Assembly: GCF_016925555.1 (NCBI RefSeq)
Contig: NZ_CP070479.1
Coordinates: 496,001-560,000 of the forward strand
Reading direction: 5' to 3'
Length of the DNA stretch: 64,000 nt
Origin: Mycoplasma tauri
Lineage (GTDB): Bacteria; Bacillota_I; Bacilli_A; Mycoplasmatales; Metamycoplasmataceae
Part shown: positions 1 to 12,849 of the stretch, one piece after another
Position numbering within the stretch: position 1 is the stretch's first letter
Layout: each line of letters starts with the position of its first letter
The notes under the pieces: model-generated
What the model was told of the DNA's origin: nothing
Databases searched by the model: none
The model's input: the letters and a program-made list of their open reading frames with translations, nothing else
Program-made: the position numbers and the translations under genes

Positions 1-139
1 AAACACCCATATTTCTGAAACTTAATTCATTACCAATTCGTGTAAAATTATCTTCACCACAACTAACTGTCGCTACAATAGGCAATGAAATTGCTAGGCA
101 TGAAGATAAAACAAAAAACGTTCTTTTGGTTCTTTTCAT
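1..139 (-). CDS. Lipoprotein, N-terminal part only
   Basis: The first 46 codons of a minus-strand gene that runs off the left edge. The start is ATG at 137-139. The protein begins with basic residues (MKRTKR), then a hydrophobic stretch, then a lipobox ending VATVSC, so it is most likely a secreted lipoprotein anchored through Cys27. It follows hinT by 20 bases in the same direction and may be the last gene of the P80-P60-hinT operon. Too little is present to name it. Confidence 0.75.
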   Translation of the reverse strand, partial: MKRTKRTFFVLSSCLAISLPIVATVSCGEDNFTRIGNELSFRNMGV

Positions 140-159
140 AATATTTATTATTTTAAACG

Positions 160-495
160 TTAATTATCAATCTTTTTTCCTTTATAAGGAATCACATGGA
201 CATGAGTATGAAAGATTGTTTGATCCGCACTAGCACCTGAATTAATTAATATTTTAAAACCAGGTATTCCTTTTTCAAAAACTTCTCTTTTAGCAAGCAT
301 TCTTGCTGTATTGATTAAATGCGCAGCAGTTGCATCATCGGCCTCAGTAATATTTCTGCTTCTCACTTTTGGAACAACTAAAAAATGTCCAGGTTGAAGA
401 GGAAACTTATCATAAAAAGCTACACAAATATCATCTTCATATAAAAACTTTGCCTCTACTTCACGATTAATTATTTTTAAAAATAAATCATCCAT
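160..495 (-). CDS. hinT: HIT-family nucleotide-binding protein HinT
   Basis: A 111-residue HIT (histidine triad) protein, the normal family length. The triad HTHVH lies at residues 96-100, close to the C-terminus as in Hint/PKCI enzymes, which hydrolyse purine nucleoside phosphoramidates and AMP-lysine. Start ATG at 493-495 lies one base after the stop of the P60-like gene, so translation is probably coupled. In M. hominis the HinT protein is described as binding the membrane proteins P60 and P80, and the same three genes are adjacent here. The family call is secure; the complex is inferred from gene order. Confidence 0.95.
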   Translation of the reverse strand: MDDLFLKIINREVEAKFLYEDDICVAFYDKFPLQPGHFLVVPKVRSRNITEADDATAAHLINTARMLAKREVFEKGIPGFKILINSGASADQTIFHTHVHVIPYKGKKIDN

Positions 496-496
496 A

Positions 497-1948
497 TTAA
501 CTCTCTATTCAAATTATATCTTTTGTTAAATTATATAATGGCTCAATGTCTTTATTAACTTTGAGTTTGTGACCTAGGTGTGCAAATGTTTTAATAGCTT
601 CATCAAGCAATTTATTTGAGTCCTTAGCATAAAACATGTAAGCTAATTTATCCTCATTACCTTTATAAATTGTATTTTCAAAAGATAAAACTCTTGCTTT
701 TTTGCCTTTTTCACTTAGTAGTTTTTCATAATCTTCTGAAGTTAGAACTTTGTTGCCAAAATCCTTTTTAGTTAATAATTTAGTTTCTTTACCAATAGGA
801 ACTATTTGATTAACATATGAAACATGCTTGTCTTGTTCTGATACATAAACAAATGATTTAATATCTCCCTTTTTGAGGCTGTCAAAATTAAATAACATTT
901 GGTTTTGGCTACTATACACACCGTAAGATTGGCCAAATGATTCCCTTGCTTTGTTTACATCAATATCTCAGTTCAAGCCATAGCTTTCATTTTGACTGGT
1001 TTTTTTAAAACCGGTATAACCGCTAAGTTGCTTTTCAACTTCACTTTGGTTGGATACAATTTCTCAATCCTTAATTTTCTTATTAGCTTGAACATCATCA
1101 TCTTTAAAGAAGTTGTTAAAGTCTTCAGGAGTTGAAATTTTGCTTGCATGTTTAGGATTTGTAAATTTATCATATTGATCTTTAGAACCGCTTGAGCGAT
1201 CAAGTGATTTATTTCACAATTGAATATACTTGTTTTCAATAGCATACTTAATAAGGAAATAATTTTTTAAATCATAATGAGAATCTTTTGTAGCTTTATC
1301 ATCATTTAAATAGTATTCAAAATTAACTTCTTTAACTTGTTCTTTTTTATTCTTTAATTTTTCTTTTTCAATACTATTTTTAATTTTCATAAAGTCATTG
1401 ATATTAGAAAGAGTAAAGTAAGCCTTTACTAGTAACATATCATTAATTTTAGAACTTATTTCAGTGTCTTCTGCTAATCATATTTTCACAAAAATATCTT
1501 GATTTTTTTCGCCTGGAAATACTTCAGTACTTTCATCTCAAGAGAATTTTTCATTTTTGAATGCATTATCTCTATTTCATTGAGCTATTTTTTCTGTGAA
1601 ATATAATTCCTTATTGTTAGATTCACTTTGAGCATAAATTTTGTAAGCTTCATATGAATCTTTAAAAAGTTTAGATTCCTTTTTCTTAAACTCTTCTTTA
1701 AAAATATTTTTTAACTCTTCAGGATTAACTGAATCTTTTTCTACATTAATGCCATAAAGTTTGCTAAGAGTATGAATTTTTCACACCTTTTTTAATTTTT
1801 CAATATTTTTTTTGTCGCCTAATTGTTTATTTTGTTCCAACTTTTCAGTTGTGTTGATTTTATTGGCATTACAGCTTAAACTCAAAACAGGCAAAGAGCC
1901 AACAAAAGTCAGAGGAAGAATATTTAACAATAACTTATTTCTTTTCAT
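497..1948 (-). CDS. P60-like surface lipoprotein
   Basis: A 483-residue protein starting at ATG 1946-1948. It has a signal peptide and a lipobox ending LSLSC at about residue 26, followed by a Lys/Glu-rich, largely hydrophilic extracellular body with no domain I recognise. Near the end a TGA must be read as Trp, so the true stop is TAA at 497-499, one base before hinT. Position between a P80-like gene and hinT matches P60 of M. hominis. Expected on the outer face of the membrane, possibly complexed with the P80-like protein. Identity rests on gene order and architecture. Confidence 0.8.
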
Positions 1949-1951
1949 TAT

Positions 1952-4069
1952 TTATTCGCTCCTTTTTTCTTTTAAAAGAAACAATGATTTCATGTAATCA
2001 AGTGCAATAGAACTTGCAGTTTTTTCTTGGTTATGTGTAAAGTATGTTTTTCCATCTTTTGAAGTGAAAAATTCATCATATTTATTATTTGCTCTATCAT
2101 TCATTCATTTTGATGAAGATCTCACAAGTTCGATGAAATTACTAATTTTGTCATACTCAATACCAGATGTAGCTACTGTAATTAAATCTTTAATTGTCTC
2201 TTCATTATATTTTTCACCAGATAATTGCCCTTTTTCATTCTTAGCATATTCAATTGTTTGATTAAATAAATGTTTTTTAAATTCTTCATTTTTAAGCATT
2301 TCTAAAATATATTCATTTCTTGAAAGCTCTTTGTTAATTTTTGACAATGCATCATATTTAACTGCAAGGTGTTTTTCATATTTTTTGCTTAGTTTAAAAT
2401 CACTTTCAATCATTTTCATAATATCTTCATACTTAATATTCTTTTTAAAGTTAAGTAATTTTAATCCTGAAGGAGTTAATATAGCAAACACATGGTCTAA
2501 ATCTTTTATTTTATAAACTGTTTGAATTTTTTTATTATCGCCCTCAAATAATTTTGCAAGCGGTTCTAATATTAATTCTTTTGTTTTTTCTTTAGTTAAA
2601 CCAGTTTTTAAGTTTTCATCAACTTTTTCAAAGAAATCTTTTATCTTAGTATTGTATTCAGCAATATTTTCTTTAGTAACAAGTTTTGATAAATTGTACT
2701 TATCTTCAGTTAAGCCAGCAGCTTTAGCTATATTTACACGAATTTTTTCAAGTTCGCCAAATAAATCTATTGTTTTAATCTTATCATTTTGATTACCAAC
2801 TAATAAGTTTGTTGAATCAGCTAAAAATTTATGAAATGAATTATATGACAACAATTCAGAAATGGATGTAAGACCTGAAGTACCTCAATTATTCTTAATA
2901 TTTTGGGCACTAGTAGAAAAATCATTAAGTATTGTTGAATAATTAACAACATTATCAGGGAGAACGCTAGCATCGCCAATTTTTTCTGATTTTTTAGCAA
3001 ATAATTCATTCATGTAGTGATCAAAAGGTTTAAAACTTGTTTTAACTACATCATAGGCAAATTTATTGTCTGTTTGGCCATATTGATCTTTATAAATTGC
3101 AAATAAATATTTCAAGAAAATTTTCTTATCAATAGATCAACTTTCACTTTCTTTATCGCTTCTTTTTTCTGGTGTATTAATGGGAAGAGAAAATTCACTA
3201 ATTAAATATGGTTTTTCTTTTTCTAAATATTTTTCAATAAAGCGTTTTCCATTTTTTCATTCGTCTTTAAAAACATAACTATCAGTTGAAAAAGCCAATT
3301 TTGAAGCATCTTCTAATTCAATGTATTTTTTATCGGTATCACTGTTGCTTCATCATTCAAATACTTTTTTGCCTTCATTATTTCCTGATTGATATACTCT
3401 TTCAATTTCGTCTTTTTTATCTGTAGATGGAGAAAACCTAAAACGACGCAATGCATCACGGCGAATATGTGCAAAAATTCTTTTTTCAACAGCTTCTTCA
3501 ATAGTTTTAGCACCATTAAATTTTTCAACTAAATATTTATTAAATTCAGCTTCTCATCCACCGGCACCAAATTGAACTTTCAAATTATTTTCTTGATCTC
3601 TTATTTCATTTGTGAATTTATTTTTAAGCTCTTCTCTAGTTGGTAGACGGAATTTGTTAACTTCAGGTTCAGTTCCTTTTTTACTTTCATTTCATTTATT
3701 TTGATAATCTTCAGAAGCTTTTTGTTCAATGTCATAAAGATAGTAAATTATCATCTTGTCAACTGCTTTTAGTTTTTCTTCCGCGCTAATTTCTTTTGTT
3801 TTTTCAGACAATGAATCAATATCAATATTTAGCTTGCCTGAAGATAAAGCTAAAGTATTTCCTTTTAAAGGTTCAATATATTTTTTCTGATTTGACTTAA
3901 TTGAAAAAGGAATTATGATACCAGCACTAATGGTTGCAATCAAAAGAATGGAAGCAACTGTTATTTTTCAAGACTTGCTTTTTCCTTTTTTAGAATTTTT
4001 ATCTTTGTTTTCTTGTTCAGCATTTTTTGCAATCAACCGCTCAAAAAATGGTGTTTTCTTTTTGCCCAT
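1952..4069 (-). CDS. P80-like membrane protein
   Basis: A 705-residue protein, open throughout when TGA is Trp. ATG at 4067-4069 is preceded by a good AAGGAG site. About 33 Lys-rich cytoplasmic residues come first, then one transmembrane segment at about residues 36-54, then a long hydrophilic domain rich in Lys, Glu and Asn that should lie outside the cell. There is no lipobox. Three bases separate its stop from the P60-like start. Together with P60 and HinT this matches the M. hominis P80-P60-HinT set. No enzymatic domain is visible, so function beyond membrane anchoring is unknown. Confidence 0.8.
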
Positions 4070-4108
4070 AATATCTCCTTTAACTAAAAATTAGTTTAAT
4101 TGACTTAA

Positions 4109-4114
4109 ATTATA
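4109..4114 (-). promoter_or_regulatory. -10 box for the P80-P60-hinT operon
   Basis: TATAAT on the minus strand about 40 bases before the P80-like start codon. It is the only good -10 match in the short divergent gap to the gene at 4162. Confidence 0.5.
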
Positions 4115-4148
4115 AAATTAACTTTAATATTATATATAAAAAATATTT

Positions 4149-4154
4149 TATAAT
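4149..4154 (+). promoter_or_regulatory. -10 box implying a leaderless transcript
   Basis: A perfect TATAAT ends only 7 bases before the ATG at 4162, and no Shine-Dalgarno site fits in between. The transcript would begin at or next to the start codon. Confidence 0.5.
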
Positions 4155-4161
4155 AATTCAA

Positions 4162-4746
4162 ATGATAAACAAAACTAGTAGTATAGAAACTCTTAAAAAG
4201 ATGATTAAAATTTTGCTATCTGAAAATATTAATTATTCAATTGGCTATAAAAACTACGAAGAATATTTAAATAATCCCAATTTATTTTTAAAAAATGACA
4301 TAACTTTATGTCTTTGGCATGAAGATTTTTATTTTTTACTAAAAAAGTACCCAAATTTATTTATTTTGCCAGATAAAATATCTCAAAAAACCTTAGCACC
4401 ATTTTTTATTTTTGATAATTCCTACATATCAATAAATTTAATTGTTGGAACAAATGATAAAAAAATATCACAGTTATACAAAACAAAAAACTACAAAAAA
4501 TTAGTTTATTGAGGTGGAAGCAAAAATCACTTTTTTCACTATTTAATAGGAATAAAAAGTAAAAGAATATTAATTTACGATATTCTTAACATGCTAAAAG
4601 CAAATAGATATGAAAAATTTATTATCCTAGGTAAAAACATTGATGAATTCAAAGTTTTTGATAACCTAAACTATAATAATCGTTTTAAAATTAATGCTTA
4701 TAATCATGAATTTCTAGCTTTTAACGAATATAAAAAAACAGGTTAA
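4162..4746 (+). CDS. Conserved-looking protein of unknown function
   Basis: A 194-residue, Lys/Asn/Tyr-rich soluble protein with no signal peptide or membrane span. One in-frame TGA is read as Trp. The start ATG at 4162 appears leaderless. The first half has a loose resemblance to LicD/nucleotidyltransferase proteins (a helix, then a DIT-type strand followed by an ED...LLKKYPN helix), but the catalytic acidic pair is not convincing, so I do not assign that function. It stands alone between divergent P80 and convergent lspA. Confidence 0.65.
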
Positions 4747-4756
4747 AGCCTGTTTT
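4735..4756. terminator. Bidirectional terminator
   Basis: Eight-base perfect stem AAAACAGG/CCTGTTTT with a 6-base loop. On the minus strand it is followed by a long T run, ending lspA transcription. On the plus strand it overlaps the stop codon of the gene at 4162. Confidence 0.8.
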
Positions 4757-4775
4757 ATAGTTGTTTTTAGAAGTT

Positions 4776-5472
4776 CTAAATATTTCTTTTTTGATTTTTT
4801 GTGGACTCTATTATATATGGATCAACTAAAAGATCATTAATGACGTTATCTTCTTGCATATCCTCGCGAGATGTTAAAAGAAAACTTCTTACAAAAATAT
4901 AAAATACTAAGCAAAAAATAGAACTAATTATATAAGTGTCTGCGAAATTAAATGTTCCAATATTCCTACCAATTCATTTCTCAATGAAAGGGCTGTAAAT
5001 AATGTCTTTAACAGTATTATTAAATCTAATTCTATCAATAAAATTGCCTAAATCGCCGGCCAACATTGTTGAGGCAATCAAAATATAAACATAATTATTT
5101 GTAAATAAAGGAACAAAAATAATAATAAAAACTAATAAAATGCTTATAAAATGAATAAAGCCAAATCCCCATTCAGTTGTAATTTCATTTCTGATGACAG
5201 TAACGCCATGATGTTCAACAGATCTAAAACCTATAAAACCATAATCATAAAGATAACTAGTATCTCCTCTGAAACCAGAAGGAGAACTTGGATCGTCTAT
5301 TTTTTTAAAAAGAAACTCCTTAGTAAATTGATCTATAAACAATAAAATTACGAAAAAACCTATAAATACGACATATTTAATTAAATAATCAACTCAATTA
5401 TTTTTTACATCATTAACTTTTTTTCTAAAAAATATTTTTAATCTTTGATAAAAGGTTGGATTGGAGTTAATT

Positions 5473-5483
<11 letters not shown>
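4776..5483 (-). CDS. lspA: Lipoprotein signal peptidase II
   Basis: A 235-residue, multi-span inner-membrane aspartyl protease that removes signal peptides from prolipoproteins. The two family signatures are present: GDLGNFIDRI and, nearer the C-terminus, FNFADTY, which carry the two catalytic aspartates. The long hydrophilic loop after the first membrane span and the cytoplasmic N-terminal extension are typical of mycoplasma versions. ATG 5481-5483 overlaps the last codons of ileS by 11 bases. It would process the several lipoproteins in this window. Confidence 0.95.
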
Positions 5484-8163
<2,680 letters not shown>

Positions 8164-8191
8164 AATTTTCCTTATTAATTTAATATTTTGT

Positions 8192-8197
8192 ATTATA
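8192..8197 (-). promoter_or_regulatory. -10 box for ileS-lspA
   Basis: TATAAT on the minus strand 28 bases before the ileS ATG, preceded by a T-rich -35 region. Confidence 0.55.
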
Positions 8198-8273
8198 TCA
8201 AAAACTTAATAACATCACATCCATTATGTTTAGTGAAAGAGAACACAAAAATTTCTTTTTTTATTTCTTTAAA

Positions 8274-8308
8274 AACAAAAAAACAAAAGAATGCATTTTT
8301 TCCTTTGT
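8274..8308 (-). terminator. Terminator of the sirtuin/lipoyl operon
   Basis: On the minus strand, a 10-bp stem (AACAAAGGAA pairing with TTCTTTTGTT, one G-T) with an 8-base loop is followed by T residues. It lies 30 bases past the stop of the Old Yellow Enzyme gene. Confidence 0.6.
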
Positions 8309-8338
8309 TATTGTTTTATTGGCTATTAAGTAAATTTA

Positions 8339-9532
8339 TTATTCTTTTTCTTTATTTTTTAAAGAGTTTTTTGTCAATGTTATCATTGCTTTTTCAGGTA
8401 TTGTTTCACAATATCCAAACATATTCACAATTCCCTTAAAAGAATCTTTTGGAATAGCTAAATCATCTAGTTGTTCAGGTTTAATAGCTAAATTTATTTT
8501 TTCAATTTCGCCATTTTCAATTTTGTGAACAAAATCAGGATCTGCCACAAATACAGAACTTAATCCAACTAAGTCGCAATTTTTCAAAGCTTCTAAGCAT
8601 TTATCTGGTGTATTAATTCCACCTGATGAAATAATTGGCAATCTATTTTTAAAATGATTATAAACAACTTTGTTTATTAACTGACCTTTAAATTTACAAT
8701 CAGAGCGCACTTTATTAAGATAAATATCATGCCCTCAGCTTGCAATTGCTAAATAATCAATTTTTCCCTTTTGAACTGTCAAATCGATTAATTGGCAAAA
8801 TTCTTCAATGGTATAACCTAACTCTGTGCCATAAGTTTCTTCTGGTGTTGCTCTGAAACCAAAAAGAAATCCATCAGGTGCATAATTATCAATAACATTA
8901 CGTATAGACTCCACAACTTCAATACACAAGCGAGATCTATTTTCGAAAGAATCAATTCCATATAAATCACTTCTTTTATTAACTATCTTGCTAAAAAATG
9001 TTTGAATAAGTAATCTTTGTGCCATTGAAATTTCTACACCATCAAAACCTGCTTTAATTGCTCTTTTTGTTGCATTAGCATAAGCTTTAACAATATCTTT
9101 AATTTGTTCATGTGAGAGTTCAAAAACTTCATGCTCTACTGGAAAATGATTTTTTTCATAACTAGGGCCATATAAATGACCGTATTTTTTTAAACTTGCT
9201 TGCGAAAATTTTCCGGCATGACCAAGCTGCAAAATTGCAATATTACCATTAGCTTTCATTGCAGAAGCTAAAACTTTCAAAGAATCAATGTCATTATCAT
9301 CTTTAGCACTATAACCATACTCAAAAAGTTGACCAAATTCATCAATATAAGCTGCACCTGTGATAGCTATAGGCGCACTATTTGATCTTCTAAGTGCATA
9401 ATTAGCTTCTTCAACCGTCATTTTACCATCAATAGTTGTAAGTGAAAGTGTCATAGGCGACAAAACAAATCGATTTGAAAGTGTATGCTTGCCTAATTTA
9501 AAGGATTCAAATAATGGTTTATATTTATTCAT
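8339..9532 (-). CDS. Old Yellow Enzyme-type NADH:flavin oxidoreductase
   Basis: A 397-residue FMN-dependent TIM-barrel oxidoreductase of the OYE family. Visible features include the N-terminal LSNRFVLSPMT strand, a QLGHAG motif, the GFDGVEI strand, and a C-terminal SSGGI phosphate-binding motif. Its natural substrate is unknown. It is the last gene of the sirtuin operon: its ATG overlaps the lipoate-ligase stop by one base (TAATG). OYE genes are known members of extended class M sirtuin operons, so a role in that redox-linked system is likely. Confidence 0.9.
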
Positions 9533-10569
9533 TATTCCTCATCAAGAATTATTTTTGCTACTTTTTCTGGATTAACTTCAGTAAAGAAATAAGACTGTAA
9601 ATCAGCATTTTTGAGCGAATATACTAAATCATCATAAGTCATTTTTGTGCCAATTAATGCTTTTTCAAGCTCTGCTATATCTTTGCGTGGAAAAAAGTCA
9701 CCGCTTATTTTTATTTTTTCAACTCTTTGATTATCAATAGATAATGAAAAATTAATTGTGCCTATAGATAAACGGGCATCACGATTATATTCATAACGTG
9801 GGCTAGTTCCATATGTCCAATCTCAGTTTTTGTATTTTTTCTCTATTAATTCGTCTACTTGAGCTCAATCTTCATCAGTCATAACATAACGTTTTATTGA
9901 ATTAATATCGTCAGTTCCGAACAAACGTTTTATTATTAAATCTTTAAACTCAAAAATATCTAAATTTTTGTATGGTTCATCAAAATATTCGCTTAGTCCT
10001 GCTACTCTTTGACGCACCGATTTTATTCCTTGTGATTGAATTTTCTTACGGTTTGGATTTAAAACTTGAGACATAGCATCATAATCAACATTATAAAGAA
10101 TTGAATTACCACCATAAATAACGTCATTAATCAACATCATGGCAGCACCAGATACTTTTCTTCCATCTATTGTTAAATCATTTTTTCCAGTTTGACCAAC
10201 ACCTCTGGCTCCTAATTCTTTTAATATTTTTATAATAGGTTCATAGAATTTAGCAAAATTTCCAATAATACTTTCATTATCCTTATAGGGTATTAAATAG
10301 CACACATTCACAGAATTTGAATCAATATAAATTGCGCCACCGCCCGTGTCTCTTCTAACAATTTGTAATTTTTTTTCTTTTAAATAATTAAAATTGATCT
10401 CAACTTCAGGATTTTGAAAATAACCGATTTGAATATGTGGGTCAGCAACTGTTGGAAAAACAATTGTTTCATCAACACGAAGATGATTCAATGCTCATAC
10501 TTGAATTGCTAATCAATATGCGCCATCTTTAACATATTTTCCATTTCTAATTGGTTCTATTAATATCAT
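9532..10569 (-). CDS. lplA: Lipoate-protein ligase A (LplA2 type)
   Basis: A 345-residue ligase that attaches lipoate to a lysine of a carrier domain using ATP. The core motifs are clear: RRDTGGGAIYID and GKNDLTIDGRKVSGAAMM, the second carrying the catalytic lysine. A C-terminal accessory domain is present. The start ATG lies inside the end of the sirtuin gene (23-base overlap), so the two are translationally coupled. The neighbouring GcvH-like protein is the obvious substrate. In known class M sirtuin systems the equivalent ligase modifies GcvH-L before it is ADP-ribosylated. Confidence 0.93.
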
Positions 10570-11416
10570 TTTTAACCTCTAATAATGAATTTATTGAATC
10601 TTTAATGTCATTAGTTTCAACTATTGTTTTTTCTCTAATTTCATGTGGTAATCGATATACTCTATTATTCATTGCTAAATATTTAGCATTTGGAATTTCC
10701 TGCGTCATTTTTCAAAATGGATGTTTTATCAGCATTGGCGTTGAATAGCCAACTCCGATTTCTCAAAACAAAATTTTTTTATCTTTATATTTTTCAATAA
10801 AAGCTTCATAGCGGCTTTTTTCGTCAAAAAATCTTTTATCTTCAACCATGCCTTTTTCTTTCAATCTCTTATTAACTTCAAGATAAGAATTACACTTTGG
10901 ACAACGCGGAATAATATCTAATGGAACTTTCATATTTGACTGCTTTTCAATCATTTCATAAACTGCAGTATCATTTGAATAGCGTTGATTATGACACATT
11001 TTTTCGCACTGTAACAAATTATATTTACCTTGAATATAAAATATTTTTTCTTGATCAAAATTTGCAGCTTCCAAAGTGTTATCTGAATTAGTTGTTATAA
11101 TAAAATAATTTTTGTCTGATAAATATTCTTTTAAGTTTATGAAACTTTGACTAGCAGGCTGATCAAAATAATTTAGTTTCATAAATCTTGAATGAAAGGC
11201 TCAATAATTTTGTATATCATCAAAATGATAAACACTAGCTTGAAGCATGTCTAAAAAACCAAATGCATTTATAAAATCGCTAAAATTTTCTTGAAAACGT
11301 TTTCCAGTATAACCTATACCATCAGCAGCAGTCATTCCTGAACCTATACCAACAACTATTGCATCTGCTTCAGATATTATAGAATTCAAATTCTTTGCAT
11401 CAAATTCTTTATTCAT
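10547..11416 (-). CDS. Class M (SirTM) ADP-ribosyltransferase sirtuin
   Basis: A 289-residue sirtuin. The NAD-binding start appears as GIGSGMTAADG at residues 23-33. The TTNSDN segment (N110, D112) matches the sirtuin N-x-D motif. The usual catalytic His is replaced by Gln129 (YIQG instead of LHG), as in class M sirtuins, which ADP-ribosylate lipoylated GcvH-L and do not deacylate. A zinc site is complete: C137/C141 and C172/C175. Placed between GcvH-L and the lipoate ligase with tight overlaps. Unlike the published operons there is no macrodomain hydrolase gene alongside. Confidence 0.88.
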
Positions 11417-11418
11417 GA

Positions 11419-11763
11419 TTAAAAGTCTTCGAGATTTGCTAAAACTTCAGGATTTATATCACTAATTATCATAATTCAGTTTTCTGAATCTTTATGAGAA
11501 GAAACCAATGAAGGATTTATAAGTGCTTCTTTATTTCATTCAACAACTTTGGCATCAAAAGGCATTTTTAATGTTAGTATAGCTTTTGAAGCTTCAAGAG
11601 CCATAAATTCATCATTTTCCTTGAGTGAAATTTTGTCTGTATTTCTAAATTGTATATGTCCAACTGTACCTATATCATCTTGCATTTCTGGTGTCATTCT
11701 TAAATAATATTGATCTTTATTAGCTATTTTTTCAATAATTAAATATTTGATTATCTTTTTCAT
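11419..11763 (-). CDS. GcvH-like lipoyl carrier protein (GcvH-L)
   Basis: A 114-residue single lipoyl-domain protein related to glycine-cleavage protein H. The modification motif LEASKA places the lipoylated lysine at K60. No other glycine-cleavage gene is seen, which fits GcvH-L, the carrier that is lipoylated and then ADP-ribosylated by SirTM. A GGAGAT site precedes ATG 11761-11763. Its stop lies 2 bases before the sirtuin start. This is the only lipoyl domain I can find in the window, which matters because the pyruvate dehydrogenase operon here lacks one. Confidence 0.88.
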
Positions 11764-12752
11764 TTTTTATCTCCAAGTTTGTAGTAATTTGCAATATTTT
11801 TTAAAGCAATCTTGCGATCATCAACATTGGCCATAGTAGGCATAATGATTAAATGTTCAATATTTAAATCAGTACATAATTCATCTATACTTTTAACGTC
11901 AAGCTCTGTTTTAATAGGGAATATGTTAAAATAGAACCTATCAAAATTTCTTTTTTGTCCTTCACTAAATGAGTAATTTTCTACTTCATTTCCTAAAGGA
12001 AAAATTTGAAATTCATTTCAATCGTTTAGGCCCATTCTAAATAAAGCTAAAGCTTTCCTATTGCTTTCTATAACGTCATTGCTACTGCCACTAACGACAT
12101 TGACGCTTATCCCTATATCCTTTGGTTTAACGCCTCATTTTTTTTGATAAACATCCATGTATGTTTGAATAACTGTTCTTGCATAAGTTTTTATTGGTTG
12201 CAAAAATCATCCATAAACTATTTTGAATCCATTTTCTGCCGCAAATATTGCGCTTTGTTCACTAGTTATTAGCATAACTGGTTCTATTTTTTCTTGAATA
12301 TGCGGATTAATTTTAACATCACAATTTGATGAATTATTAATAAAATTCACAGTTTCTAACATTTTTGAGTAGAAACTTTCATTTGAAATATCACTTTTCA
12401 TTAATTTTGTTATTTTTTCTGTTGAGGCATTACTTCCAAAACCAAAAATAAACCTATTTTTATGTAATAAATTTAATGTGTTTATTTGTTCAGCAATAGA
12501 AAAAGGTTGATAATGTTTTAACATTATTCCACCACAACCAATGTGAATTTTTTTAGTCTTATTTGCTAAATGATTTAGAAGAATAAGTGGATTTGTAATC
12601 ACAAGTGTATTAACATTATGTTGTTCACTTATTCAAAAAGAATAAAATCCCAAATCTTCTGCAAATTTGCATATATTTTCAAGTTCATTATAAGTATCTT
12701 TATAACCATTTTTAGTAACTAATACACCATGTTCTAATACGCTTACCTTCAT
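11751..12752 (-). CDS. Luciferase-like flavin monooxygenase
   Basis: A 333-residue TIM-barrel protein of the bacterial luciferase-like (LLM) superfamily. Features include the FWISEQHN motif near residue 40, an IHIGCGG strand and FGFGSNAS. It probably uses reduced flavin; the substrate is not known. First gene of the operon: it overlaps the GcvH-L start by 13 bases when the final TGA is read as Trp (true stop TAA at 11751). LLM genes occur in extended class M sirtuin operons. ATG 12750-12752 has no ribosome binding site and sits 7 bases after a TATAAT. Confidence 0.85.
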
Positions 12753-12759
12753 GATTGTA

Positions 12760-12765
12760 ATTATA
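12760..12765 (-). promoter_or_regulatory. -10 box for the sirtuin operon, leaderless start
   Basis: TATAAT on the minus strand ends 7 bases before the luciferase-like gene ATG. A TTGGCA lies upstream but at 24 bases spacing, too far for an ordinary -35. Confidence 0.5.
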
Positions 12766-12823
12766 TTACAAAATGCATATACTTTATTTTGCCAACTAAC
12801 CTAATTTATCATATTAAAAAATA

Positions 12824-12844
12824 AAAAATGCCTTTTAGGCATTA
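12824..12844 (-). terminator. Terminator after pyrG
   Basis: Minus strand ATGCC-TAAAA-GGCAT hairpin followed by TTTTT, just past the pyrG stop. Confidence 0.8.
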
Positions 12845-12849
12845 CAAAA

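Noticed and set aside
509-4000. Apparent frameshifts and short fragments in the P60/P80 region
   Set aside because: The fragments are in one frame separated by TGA, which is Trp in this organism. I read through 3116-3691 in P80 and found no TAA or TAG.
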